NCBI GenBank assembly: GCA_028712475.1
Contig: JAQTQB010000001.1
Coordinates: 124,001-188,000 of the forward strand
Origin: Verrucomicrobiales bacterium
GTDB lineage: Bacteria; Verrucomicrobiota; Verrucomicrobiia; Limisphaerales; UBA11358
Reading direction: 5' to 3'
Length of the DNA: 64,000 nucleotides
Within the stretch, counting starts at the first letter, position 1, and each line of letters opens with the position of its first letter. The translations under genes were made by a program, and so were the position numbers. Below the pieces are notes generated by a model. The model ran no database searches. It saw nothing but the letters and a program-made list of their open reading frames with translations, and was not told where the DNA came from. This document shows positions 46,948 through 55,924 of the stretch, in pieces.

Positions 46948-47682
46948 ATGGAATTTTGGAACCGCACCGTTTGCAGCGCCCTCGCCGTCTGTTTCGGCCT
47001 CGCGCTGGCTGGTTGCGCCCCGGCGGGTTCGGGCGCGGCGGACGACGAGAAGGAGCCGCATTATGTCCTCGGCCAGAGCCGCGTCAACTCGATGGATTTT
47101 CAAGGGGCGGTGGAGGCGTTTGAGGAATCGCTGGCGGCGAACCCGCGTTCGGCGGCGGCGCATTTCCAGCTCGCCATGCTTTACGACGAGAAGGAGGCCA
47201 ATCCCGCCGCCGCGATTTATCATTACCAGCAATACCTGCGCTTCGAACCGAAGGCCGGCAACGCGGAAGTCGTCGCCCAGCGGATCTACACCTGCAAACA
47301 ACAGCTCGCCGCCGACGTGCTGCCGCTGCCCAGCACGCCCGCCGTCCAGCAACAGCTCCAGCAGCTCGCCGACACCAACCGGTTTTTGCAGTTGCAACTG
47401 GAGTATTACACGCGTCAGCTCGCAGCGGTTAAAACCAATCTGCCGCCACCGCCAAACAACTTTGCGCCGCCGTCATCCACCACGATTCCGGCCAGGACGG
47501 CGGCGGCAAATCCCAGGCCATCCGCCGCCAGGCCGCGAACGCACACGGTGGCCGCGAACGAAACACCCTCTTCCATCGCCCGCAAATACGGCGTCACCCT
47601 CACTGCGTTGCTCGCGGCCAATCCGGGTTTGAACCCCAAAAAATTGCGAGTCGGACAGTCCATCAACCTTCCGTCGCCTTGA
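46948..47682 (+). CDS. TPR + LysM lipoprotein
   Basis: Lipobox-like LALAGCAP; TPR segments; C-terminal THTVAANETPSSIARKYGVTLTALLAANPGLNPKKLRVGQSINLP. Confidence 0.9.
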   Translation: MEFWNRTVCSALAVCFGLALAGCAPAGSGAADDEKEPHYVLGQSRVNSMDFQGAVEAFEESLAANPRSAAAHFQLAMLYDEKEANPAAAIYHYQQYLRFEPKAGNAEVVAQRIYTCKQQLAADVLPLPSTPAVQQQLQQLADTNRFLQLQLEYYTRQLAAVKTNLPPPPNNFAPPSSTTIPARTAAANPRPSAARPRTHTVAANETPSSIARKYGVTLTALLAANPGLNPKKLRVGQSINLPSP

Positions 47683-47689
47683 ATGCCGC

Positions 47690-48493
47690 ATGACTTCACG
47701 CACCACATTTCTCCTTGTCGCAGCATTCTGGATCACGATGAATGTCTTGTTGTGGCACGTGGAATACAGTTCGCGCGGCAGCGGCGTCTCCGTGCCGGTG
47801 GGACTGGTCTGGCGGAAAATCCTGACCGCGCCGGATGTTTCGTCCATGAACATTTATCAGGACGGCGAGCGCTCGGGCTTCTGTGAATTTTCCACGAGCG
47901 TCGAGATGGAGATGGCCAAGCTGGACGAAAACAAACTGCCGCCGGAAGGGATCGCCACCCGCGCCGGCTACTCGATCCACCTGAACGGAAACACCAGCCT
48001 CGGCGATTTCACCAACCGGCTGCGCTTCGATGCCCGGCTCCAGTTTTCCTCGAAACGCCAATGGCGCGAACTGAACCTGAAAGTTTCCTCGCACTTCGCG
48101 ACGGTGGAAATCCATTCGATCGCCACCAACCAGACCGTCCACCTGAAAATCACCAGCGACGGCGAGACGGTTGAACGCGACCTCGCCCTCGATGATTTGC
48201 GGAATCCCAATACGCTGCTGCGCGTGTTCGCCGGAAATTTCGGCGGCGGATTGTTCGGCGCGCTGGACCTGCCCGTCCTGCCGCTGGAATCCACCGAAGC
48301 CGCCCAAAACATCCGCTGGGAAGCCCACCGCGCCCGCTTGCGAATCGCCCGTGAACCGGTGTCGGCCTACCGCCTGGAAACCCGCGTGTTCGACCGCCCG
48401 ATTGTCATTTACGTCAGCACGCTTGGGGAAATCCTGCGCGTGGAACTGCCCGGCGGCTTCACCGCCACGCTCGACGAATGGAGCAAATTATGA
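47690..48493 (+). CDS. Conserved hypothetical with N-terminal TM helix
   Basis: Long ORF, TM TTFLLVAAFWITMNVLLWHVEY; upstream of and coupled to ABC ATPase. Confidence 0.8.
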   Translation: MTSRTTFLLVAAFWITMNVLLWHVEYSSRGSGVSVPVGLVWRKILTAPDVSSMNIYQDGERSGFCEFSTSVEMEMAKLDENKLPPEGIATRAGYSIHLNGNTSLGDFTNRLRFDARLQFSSKRQWRELNLKVSSHFATVEIHSIATNQTVHLKITSDGETVERDLALDDLRNPNTLLRVFAGNFGGGLFGALDLPVLPLESTEAAQNIRWEAHRARLRIAREPVSAYRLETRVFDRPIVIYVSTLGEILRVELPGGFTATLDEWSKL

Positions 48494-48503
48494 AGGCAAA
48501 CCC

Positions 48504-49229
48504 GTGATCGAACTCGTCAACCTCGTCAAAAAATTCGGCGACCTCACGGCGGTCAACGACATCTCGCTCACGATTCCGCGCGGTGAATTCTTCGCCATGC
48601 TCGGCCCGAACGCCGCCGGCAAATCCACCACGCTCAAACTGCTCGCCGGCCTGATGAAGCCGACCGCCGGCTGCTCGCGCGTCTGCGGTTTCGACACGCA
48701 GACGCAGCCTCTCGAAGCGCGGCGGCGGCTCGCCTACATCCCCGATTTTCCGTTTCTCTACGACAAGCTCACCGCGTGGGAATTTTTCCGCTTCACCGGC
48801 GAGCTGTTCCACATGCCGGCGACGAAGATTGAAGCCGGTGCGCAGGAATTGATCATGCGCTTTCATCTCGCCGATTTTGTGAACCGTCCGCTGGAAAGCC
48901 TTTCCCACGGCACGCGCCAGCGCGTGGCCATCGTGTCCGCGCTGCTGCACGAGCCGGAAGTGTTCGTGATTGACGAGCCGATGGTCGGCCTCGACCCGCA
49001 GCACGCACGCGTCGTAAAAGACGTCTTGAAGGAACGCTCGCTCGCCGGCATGACCGTTTTGGTTTCCACGCATCAATTGAGCATCGCCGAGGAGATGGCC
49101 GACCGCATCGGCATCATCAACGGCGGAAATCTGATTGCGGTCGGCAGCCGCGACGAACTCCGCCGCCAAAGCGGCCGCTCGGGCCAGCTTGAAGAAATTT
49201 TCCTGTCGCTCACCGCGAACGGGAAGTGA
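48504..49229 (+). CDS. ABC transporter ATP-binding protein
   Basis: LGPNAAGKSTTLKLLAGLMKP (Walker A), LSHGTRQRVAIVSALLHEPEVFVIDEPMVGLDP. Confidence 0.95.
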   Translation: MIELVNLVKKFGDLTAVNDISLTIPRGEFFAMLGPNAAGKSTTLKLLAGLMKPTAGCSRVCGFDTQTQPLEARRRLAYIPDFPFLYDKLTAWEFFRFTGELFHMPATKIEAGAQELIMRFHLADFVNRPLESLSHGTRQRVAIVSALLHEPEVFVIDEPMVGLDPQHARVVKDVLKERSLAGMTVLVSTHQLSIAEEMADRIGIINGGNLIAVGSRDELRRQSGRSGQLEEIFLSLTANGK

Positions 49230-49244
49230 AGCCGCCCTTGATTT

Positions 49245-49550
49245 CTAATTCAACTGCATCACAGACAGGTTCATTGTGCCAGACACGACGCGATAAAACA
49301 CCAGCACTTCGTCGCGCACGCCATAGAAAATAATCCAGCGGTCAAATTCCGCCACGCGCCACGAGCGGATGCCGGCGAATTTCAAATCTTTCCTGACGCG
49401 CCCGACCAGCGGATTCTTTTGAAGAAATGCCAGCGTGTGCCAGAGTTTTTCGTGCCAGCGATCTGCGATTTCCGGCCCGGCGCGTTCCAGCAGCCAAAGC
49501 TCCTCGCGCTCGATGTCCGCATAAAAAGCCGGGCGGAGGCGCAGCTTCAT
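49245..49550 (-). CDS. RelE/ParE-family toxin
   Basis: MKLRLRPAFYADIEREELWLLERAGPEIADRWHEKLWHTLAFLQKNPLVGRVRKDLKFAGIRSWRVAEFDRWIIFY. Confidence 0.9.
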   Translation of the reverse strand: MKLRLRPAFYADIEREELWLLERAGPEIADRWHEKLWHTLAFLQKNPLVGRVRKDLKFAGIRSWRVAEFDRWIIFYGVRDEVLVFYRVVSGTMNLSVMQLN

Positions 49551-49819
49551 GCGGCTTTATGTCTGCCTTGAAATTTTGCGCGCGCCTTGTTCCGGGCGGA
49601 ATCAAACTTCGCCCGCGACAACGGCTCTTCTGGCCCGCTGTCAACCGCCTCTTGAATCAGCCGGTTCACGCGATTGGTCGTGATTTGCTCGTCCTGATCA
49701 AAGCTGCGCTGGATGCGCGCCAGCAACTCTTGATTGAGCGAACGGAAATTGGCGTCCGCCTCCTGCTTGAGTTGCGCGTGCAGGTCCGCCGGGATGTCCT
49801 TCAAAGTGATGCTCGCCAT
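49547..49819 (-). CDS. Ribbon-helix-helix (FitA/Arc-like) antitoxin
   Basis: MASITLKDIPADLHAQLKQEADANFRSLNQELLARIQRSF; 4-bp overlap with toxin. Confidence 0.85.
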   Translation of the reverse strand: MASITLKDIPADLHAQLKQEADANFRSLNQELLARIQRSFDQDEQITTNRVNRLIQEAVDSGPEEPLSRAKFDSARNKARAKFQGRHKAA

Positions 49820-49890
49820 GCCAGAACCATAACGCAACCAGACTGGTCTGTAAATGGAAACCTTGCCGTCTGTTGGGATTTCCCTGCGGC

Positions 49891-50090
49891 TTACGGCCAC
49901 AGGCGCACGCGATAAAAGCGTTGCCCGTCCGAACCGACGGCATTGGTGATGGAAATGGAATTGTTGGTGGCGGTGATGGGACCGCCGAGGTCAATCCAGT
50001 CGGGCGCGACGAGATTCGTGGCGGATTGCAACAGGTAAGTGAGATGGGACACCACGCTCCAGGTAAAATTGTAAAGCCGTTGGACACGGC
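49891..50090 (-). pseudogene. Orphan C-terminal module of a secreted NHL/Ig-type protein
   Basis: Minus translation NFTWSVVSHLTYLLQSATNLVAPDWIDLGGPITATNNSISITNAVGSDGQRFYRVRLWP*; no start, parallels YTLQSATNLIPPISWKSI...DGDQKFYRALGQ* of the adjacent gene. Confidence 0.75.
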
Positions 50091-50109
50091 GAAAATCGGA
50101 GCCCTCGCC

Positions 50110-52146
50110 TCACTGTCCCAAAGCGCGGTAAAACTTTTGGTCTCCATCTAGGTTGGTTTCCATGAATTGCCAGTTGCCGCTGGCATCCGTAGAGTTGGTG
50201 CGAATGGATTTCCAACTTATCGGCGGGATCAAGTTGGTGGCTGATTGCAGAGTGTAAGGATAATTTGGCGTGCCTACGAGTTGCATCTGTAATCCAGTTA
50301 CAAGATTTTGGATGGCGAAGTTTTGAGGCGGGAGAAATACCGTCAGCGCAACCGTGGCGCTTGTGACGCTGCCATAATTGTTCGTCACCATGACAAAATA
50401 ATTGGTAGAGTCGGCGCTCGTGACTGCTGGCAATGTGAACATGGCATTAGTCTGGTCAGACAAGGGTGAGTTAATGACGGGCGGAGCATCTATTTGGATT
50501 GTGGGTGGCGTCGTGGTATAGCCAGAACCTTGACTGGTTATGTTAATGGATGTCACCGTGCCGTTATTAACGACTGCCGTTCCGCCGGCTCCGCTGCCAC
50601 TGCCGCCGACAAATTGCACTTGAGGCGCAGTCGAATACCCCGATCCTCCACTGGTGATGATGGCAATCAGCACATGCCCACCCGAGACAAAAGGCACGGC
50701 GGTAGCGCCACGACCGGAGCTTGTGAACCATTGAAAACCGAAAGACGCTGTGCCGGAAACGGACACATTAAAACTGGCGGAACTCCCGTAAGCCGCTTTG
50801 GTATTGGTCGGCTGGGTTGTTATGCTAGGCGGAAATAGCACGCTCAAAGAAGCATTGCTGCTGGTTACACTTCCGCCAGATCCAGTGACAATGACTTGAT
50901 AATTGCCCGCACTTATTGCTGAAATGTTTTTTAGCTTTAGAACTGGATCCCGGCCGGTAAATACTTTCCGAATCCGACTATTGTCCGTGTCCGCGATCAA
51001 TAGATTGCCGGAATTATCCAGAGCCACGCCTTCAGGTGCCCATAGGCCAGCATTGGTAGCGTAGCCACCGTCTCCTATTGGACTGGATGCCCCAAAACCG
51101 GCCACCGTTGTGATAATACCATTGGCATCCACCTGACGGATACGATAGTGGCCGAAGTCAACGATGTAGATATAGCCAAATGTGTCCACGAAGATTCCTT
51201 TGGGACTCGATAAGCAGGCATTGGTAGCTTGACCGCCATCCCCTGCAAATGCACCACCAGATCCATTCCCAGCCACCGTAGTGATGATGCCGTTGGTGTT
51301 CACTTCGCGTATGCGATGGTTGCTGGAATCCGCGATGAAAAGATTGCCGGAATTATCCAATGCTACGCCGGATGGAAATGACAACTTTGCATTGGTGGCC
51401 GCACCACCATCACCAGAAAAGCCATTTGCTCCAGTGCCAGCGACGGTCGAAATGATGCCGTTGGTATCCACTTTGCGGATACGATAGTTGTTTTGATCCG
51501 CGATAAACACATTGCCGGACGTGTCCACTGCCACTCCCACAGCCCCTCGTATGAGTGCATTTGTCGCCTGGCCTCCATCACCGCCAGCCCCGCCACCCGC
51601 CATTGTGGTGATGATGCCATTGGCATTCACTTTGCGAACCCGGTTGTTTCCGTATTCGGCGATGAACAAATCACCAAAACCGCCCGATGCCACGGCGAAT
51701 GGTTGATTCAAATTGGCATTGGTGGCCGCACCGCCGTCGCCCGAAAATCCGGTTGTGCCGTTGCCTGCAACCGTGGAGATGCTGCCGTTGGTATCCACTT
51801 TGCGGATGCGACTATTGCCCGTATCCGCAATATACAAATTGCCAGTCGTATCCGATGCGATCCCATAAGGGAAAGTCAGCCTAGCATTGGTGGCTGCGCC
51901 TCCGTCGCCAGAAAACCCGGAAGAACTTCCCACCACGGTTATAATAATTCCATTGGTAGAAACATTGGTGCCATCTAACTGCCATTGATAAGTGAGCGGG
52001 CCAACACCGGTGGCCATCACGCTGAAGGTCGCAGTGCCGCCCCAGACCACCGTCTGATTGACCGGCTGGCTGATGATGACGGGCTGTGCAGGCAATTGCG
52101 CCGACCCCAGCACCAACGCGAGCAGCGGCAGAAGTATTTTGTTCAT
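50110..52146 (-). CDS. Secreted NHL-repeat / Ig-like protein
   Basis: Signal peptide; repeated GIITTVAGNGxxGFSGDGGAATNAxLxxPxGVAxDxxGNLFIADxxNxRIRKV units; two Ig-like segments. Confidence 0.92.
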   Translation of the reverse strand: MNKILLPLLALVLGSAQLPAQPVIISQPVNQTVVWGGTATFSVMATGVGPLTYQWQLDGTNVSTNGIIITVVGSSSGFSGDGGAATNARLTFPYGIASDTTGNLYIADTGNSRIRKVDTNGSISTVAGNGTTGFSGDGGAATNANLNQPFAVASGGFGDLFIAEYGNNRVRKVNANGIITTMAGGGAGGDGGQATNALIRGAVGVAVDTSGNVFIADQNNYRIRKVDTNGIISTVAGTGANGFSGDGGAATNAKLSFPSGVALDNSGNLFIADSSNHRIREVNTNGIITTVAGNGSGGAFAGDGGQATNACLSSPKGIFVDTFGYIYIVDFGHYRIRQVDANGIITTVAGFGASSPIGDGGYATNAGLWAPEGVALDNSGNLLIADTDNSRIRKVFTGRDPVLKLKNISAISAGNYQVIVTGSGGSVTSSNASLSVLFPPSITTQPTNTKAAYGSSASFNVSVSGTASFGFQWFTSSGRGATAVPFVSGGHVLIAIITSGGSGYSTAPQVQFVGGSGSGAGGTAVVNNGTVTSINITSQGSGYTTTPPTIQIDAPPVINSPLSDQTNAMFTLPAVTSADSTNYFVMVTNNYGSVTSATVALTVFLPPQNFAIQNLVTGLQMQLVGTPNYPYTLQSATNLIPPISWKSIRTNSTDASGNWQFMETNLDGDQKFYRALGQ
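51000..51960 (-). repeat. Tandem NHL-encoding repeats (about 165-170 bp unit, about 6 copies)
   Basis: Repeated TTGCCGGAATTATCCA / CCACCATCACCAGAAAA / CGGATACGATAGTTG blocks. Confidence 0.88.
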
Positions 52147-52258
52147 AGGAGCCTTTCTGATGTAGCAGCGGACGCAGGCTGGTTCAAACTTATTTTGGCC
52201 GTCGTCACGGATAATCCTGCTTTTCAAGCAGAAGAATAACACTTTGCCGGGCGTAATC

Positions 52259-52272
52259 AAGACAAGTGTCTT
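52259..52272. promoter_or_regulatory. Candidate operator dyad upstream of XRE gene
   Basis: AAGACA-AG-TGTCTT, 38 bp before ATG at 52310. Confidence 0.45.
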
Positions 52273-52309
52273 ATGTTTGCTCCGGCCCGGAACCGCCATT
52301 CTGGCACGA

Positions 52310-52555
52310 ATGGCTCAAGCCCAACCAGTCTTGTCCGACGCCTTTTCGCAGGTGGTCACGAAGCACCGCGAAAAGAAAAAGTTGAGCCGGGCGGCGTTGG
52401 CGGAAATGTCGGGCCTGCACCAAACTTACGTCGGCCTGCTGGAACGCGGGGAGCGCAGCCCCAATCTCGACACGGCCAAGGCCATTGCCAGCGCCCTAGG
52501 TGTTTCCCTAGGCAAGTTGATCGCCGAGGCGGAGCGAATGCAGAACCGGCGGTGA
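52310..52555 (+). CDS. XRE-family HTH regulator
   Basis: REKKKLSRAALAEMSGLHQTYVGLLERGERSPNLDTAKAIASALGVSLGKLIAEAE. Confidence 0.93.
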   Translation: MAQAQPVLSDAFSQVVTKHREKKKLSRAALAEMSGLHQTYVGLLERGERSPNLDTAKAIASALGVSLGKLIAEAERMQNRR

Positions 52556-52590
52556 GATTCCATAACTATCCTGAAAGGACGATCGCAGCC

Positions 52591-52758
52591 AAGCGCCGGA
52601 GGCGCGAAAGGTAGCAGCCCACGGTAAAACCGTGGGCATGGCGCAAAAACCATCCAAGCCCGGAGGGCGACAGAAACCACCAGCGGAATTATCTTTCGCC
52701 CTATCCGGGGCTTGATTCGTTTTTGTGAGTTCACCCACGGTTTCACCGTGGGCTGCTT
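52591..52758. repeat. REP/RAYT-like paired hairpin element (non-autonomous)
   Basis: GCGCCGGAGGCGC; GCAGCCCACGGTAAAACCGTGGG ... CCCACGGTTTCACCGTGGGCTGC; inner AAGCCCGGAGGGCGACAGAAA/TTTCGCCCTATCCGGGGCTT; no transposase in window. Confidence 0.82.
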
Positions 52759-52875
52759 TCTGCCGTCGCTCCGCGATTCTTAAAATGATCTCACTGTGCC
52801 ACCAAAACACCTTCTTTGGCTTGACGAATTCTTTGGTTGTGCCATTTTGCCACCCTGAAACATTAGTTTTGTCCA

Positions 52876-54123
52876 ATGGCTGCAACCAAATCCAGTTTTC
52901 TCGACAAAGTGCTTGGCCGCATCGGGCGGCTGGACACGGAAGGGTTGCAGACGGTCGTCCAGCGGCTCGCGCGCGAGCGCAGCTTTCTCGAAACGCTGTT
53001 CAACACGATTGAGGACGGCGTGCTGGTGGCGGACGAGCAGGGGAAGATTCTTTATTTCAACCAGGCGGTCACGCAACTCATCGGCCTGCAATCCGGCGGC
53101 GAAGGCCAGCACATCTCCGAAATTTTGCCGGAGGTGGACTGGAAAAAAATTGCCAGGGCCGACGATGCCGGCGGCGAACACGTCACGCGCCTGGAGTTTG
53201 AGGTGCATTATCCGCGTCCACGCTTTCTGCGGCTCTATGCCGCGCCGCTGGACGGCGAGGCGACGGGCAGTTCCGGCGTGGCGCTGATTTTCCATGATGC
53301 AACCGAGGCGCGGCAGAAAACGTTTGAAGCCATTGAGAGCGAACGCGTGCAGGCTTTGACCCTGCTCGCCGCGAGCGTCGCGCATGAAATCGGCAATCCG
53401 CTCAACGCGCTGCACATCCATCTGCAGTTGATGGAGCGCGAGGTGAAAAAGTTAAAACGTGACGAGTGCTGCGTGATGCGTGACAAGAAAACTTCATCAC
53501 GCATCACGCATCACGCATCACCGGACACAATCGAGGTCGCCAAAAAGCTGGAACAGTATCTCGACGTGGCCAAGGGCGAGATCAACCGGCTGGATTACAT
53601 CATCACGCAATTTCTCGGAGCGATCCGGCCTGCGCCGTTGCAGATGAAACTGGCGACGCTCAACGAGGTCGTGGAAAAAACCTTGGATTTGTTGCGGCCT
53701 GAAATTGAAAACCGCGGCGTGACGGTGAAAACAAAACTTGCGCGGCATCTGACGGCCACGCCGGTGGACGCGACGCAGTTGCAGCAGGTGCTGGTGAACC
53801 TCGTCAAAAACGCGGTGCAGGCGATGACGACCGGCGGCACGCTGACGTTGCAGACGGGCGAAAATTCCGACGGCGTCTGGGTGAGCGTCGCCGACACCGG
53901 CGGCGGGATTCCGCAGGAGCAGATCAACCGCATTTTTGAACCGTTTTACACGACGAAGAAAAAGGGGAGCGGCCTCGGCCTGATGATTGTGCAGCGGATT
54001 GTCCGCGCCCACAACGGTCGCATCGAACTCGACAGCAATGTGGGCCGCGGCACGACTTTTAGAATCTGGCTGCCGTTGCATGAACGCAAACCGCGATTGC
54101 TGGCAGACAAAACCCAAAACTAA
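52876..54123 (+). CDS. PAS-domain sensor histidine kinase (NtrB-like)
   Basis: LLAASVAHEIGNPLNALHIHLQLM (H-box), LVNLVKNAVQAMT (N), VADTGGGIPQEQINRIFEPFYTTKKKGSGLGLMIVQRI. Confidence 0.95.
   Translation: MAATKSSFLDKVLGRIGRLDTEGLQTVVQRLARERSFLETLFNTIEDGVLVADEQGKILYFNQAVTQLIGLQSGGEGQHISEILPEVDWKKIARADDAGGEHVTRLEFEVHYPRPRFLRLYAAPLDGEATGSSGVALIFHDATEARQKTFEAIESERVQALTLLAASVAHEIGNPLNALHIHLQLMEREVKKLKRDECCVMRDKKTSSRITHHASPDTIEVAKKLEQYLDVAKGEINRLDYIITQFLGAIRPAPLQMKLATLNEVVEKTLDLLRPEIENRGVTVKTKLARHLTATPVDATQLQQVLVNLVKNAVQAMTTGGTLTLQTGENSDGVWVSVADTGGGIPQEQINRIFEPFYTTKKKGSGLGLMIVQRIVRAHNGRIELDSNVGRGTTFRIWLPLHERKPRLLADKTQN
53459..53521. repeat. In-frame heptad inverted repeat inside histidine kinase gene
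   Basis: GTGACGAGTGCTGCGTGATGCGTGA ... TCATCACGCATCACGCATCACGCATCAC. Confidence 0.9.
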
Positions 54124-54125
54124 TC

Positions 54126-54553
54126 AACCACAGATGGACACAGATGAACACAGATGGGAAATGAACAAAATCACCGAGGCGGTGATTGGCGCGGCTTACA
54201 AAGTTGGCAACACGCTTGGCAGCGGATTTCTCGAAAAGGTTTATGAGAACGCGCTGGCGATTGAGACTCGCAAGAGCGGATTGCAGGTCGTCCAACAGCA
54301 TCCCATCAATGTGAAATACGAAGGCGCGGTCGTCGGCGAATTTGTCGCTGACTTGTTGGTGCAAGAGGGGGTTTTGGTTGAATTGAAAGCGGTCAAGGCG
54401 TTGGATGAAATTCATCTTGCTCAATGCCTGAATTACTTGAAGGCAACCGGACTGCGTGTTTGTCTGTTAATCAATTTTGGAAACCCCAAAGTCGAAATCA
54501 AACGCATCATGTTATGAAATCCCATCTGTGTTTATCTGTGTCCATCTGTGGTT
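54126..54553 (+). mobile_element. Candidate mobile/RNA-hairpin element: GxxExxY gene enclosed by 34-bp near-perfect inverted repeats
   Basis: 54126-54159 aaccacagatggacacagatgaacacagatggga; reverse complement of 54520-54553 is aaccacagatggacacagataaacacagatggga (33/34). Confidence 0.8.
54134..54517 (+). CDS. GxxExxY family protein (PDDEXK_3-like)
   Basis: MDTDEHRWEMNKITEAVIGAAYKVGNTLGSGFLEKVYENALAIE...: contains GFLEKVY (GxxExxY); VGEFVADLLVQEGVLVELKAVKAL. Confidence 0.93.
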   Translation: MDTDEHRWEMNKITEAVIGAAYKVGNTLGSGFLEKVYENALAIETRKSGLQVVQQHPINVKYEGAVVGEFVADLLVQEGVLVELKAVKALDEIHLAQCLNYLKATGLRVCLLINFGNPKVEIKRIML

Positions 54554-54559
54554 AAATTT

Positions 54560-55921
54560 ATGGCCGAGAAACCAACCTTGCTGATTGTGGACGATGAGAA
54601 ACCGACGCGCGAGGGCTTGCGCGCCGCGCTTGAGGAACGCTACGACGTTTACATCGCCGAGGACGCGAATGCGGCGGGCGAACTGCTTGAACGCGAATCG
54701 TTCGACGTGATGCTCACGGATTTCCGCCTGCCGAACGAGGATGGTTTGAAGCTCATCGCCCGCGCCAAATCACTTTCCCGTCCGCCAATCTGCATTTTGA
54801 TGACGGCCTACGGTTCGGAGGAGCTGGCAGTGGACGCGATGAAGCGCGGCGCGGATGATTACATCGCCAAAGGCCGCTTGCAGATTGATGAGCTGGAGAT
54901 GCGGATTGCGCGCGCATTGAAACAGCGAAATCTGGAAGTTGAAAATGTTTCGCTCCGGCAGCAGCTCGATTCCCGGTTCGGCCTCGAAAACATCGTCGGC
55001 GAAGCGCCGGTGATGCGGGAGATTTTTGAAATCGTCCAGCAGGTTGCGCCGACACGGGCGACGGTTTTGCTGACGGGCGAAAGCGGCACGGGCAAGGAGA
55101 TCGTCGCCAAGGCGATCCATCAGTTAAGCCCGCGCGCCAGACAGCCGATGGTCACGGTTCACTGCGCGGCGCTGTCGGCGACGCTGCTGGAGAGCGAATT
55201 GTTCGGACACGAAAAGGGCGCGTTCACCGGCGCGCACGAACGGCGCGTGGGCCGGTTTGAGCAGGCGCAGGGCGGCACCTTGTTTCTCGACGAGATCGGT
55301 GAGATTGACGCGTCCATCCAGGTCAAGCTGCTGCGGTTTTTAGGCGAACGGACGTTTGAGCGCGTGGGTTCAAACAAAACTTTGACGGCGGATGTGCGGC
55401 TGATTGCGGCGACGAATAAAAGCCTGGAGTCGCTGATCAAGGCCGGCACCTTCCGCGAAGATCTGTTTTTCCGGCTGCGCGTGGTGGAAATCAATCTGCC
55501 GCCGTTGCGCGAACGCGCCGGCGACATCCCGCTGCTGGCGCAGAAATTTTTGCGCGAGTTCGCCCAGGAAAACGGGAAAGCGGTGAATGATTTCACGGCG
55601 GACGCGCTCGCCGGGCTGATGAATTATTCATGGCCGGGCAACGTGCGGGAGCTGCGGACGGCCATAGAACACGCTGTGGTTTTGTGCCGGGGCGAGAAGA
55701 TTGCCGCGCGCGACCTGCCTCCTTCGGTGCGCGGCGTCCGGGCGGCGGAAGCGCAAATTTCCATGCGAAATGATTTGACGGTGAAGGAAGCGGAGAAACA
55801 ATTGATTGTGCGCGCGTTAAAAGACACGGACGGCAACCGGACCCTGGCCGCAAAAAAAATCGGCATGAGCCGGCGGACGTTTCATCGCAAGCTGCACGCG
55901 TATCATCTGGAAGGATTTTAA
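54560..55921 (+). CDS. Sigma-54-dependent response regulator (NtrC-like)
   Basis: Receiver LIVDDEKPTREGLRAAL...MLTDFRLPNEDG; AAA+ GESGTGKEIVAKAIH, GAFTGA; C-terminal Fis HTH. Confidence 0.96.
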   Translation: MAEKPTLLIVDDEKPTREGLRAALEERYDVYIAEDANAAGELLERESFDVMLTDFRLPNEDGLKLIARAKSLSRPPICILMTAYGSEELAVDAMKRGADDYIAKGRLQIDELEMRIARALKQRNLEVENVSLRQQLDSRFGLENIVGEAPVMREIFEIVQQVAPTRATVLLTGESGTGKEIVAKAIHQLSPRARQPMVTVHCAALSATLLESELFGHEKGAFTGAHERRVGRFEQAQGGTLFLDEIGEIDASIQVKLLRFLGERTFERVGSNKTLTADVRLIAATNKSLESLIKAGTFREDLFFRLRVVEINLPPLRERAGDIPLLAQKFLREFAQENGKAVNDFTADALAGLMNYSWPGNVRELRTAIEHAVVLCRGEKIAARDLPPSVRGVRAAEAQISMRNDLTVKEAEKQLIVRALKDTDGNRTLAAKKIGMSRRTFHRKLHAYHLEGF

Positions 55922-55924
55922 ATT

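Noticed and set aside
51000-51960. Regularly spaced repeats resembling a CRISPR-like array
   Set aside because: Repeats are about 165-170 bp, in frame and encode NHL repeats; no 24-40 bp repeat/unique spacer pattern and no cas genes.
54126-54553. Simple transcription-terminator or attenuator explanation for the GxxExxY flanking repeats
   Set aside because: Arms are 34 bp long, separated by ~360 bp containing a complete gene, and lack terminal T-tracts; a terminator would not need this layout.
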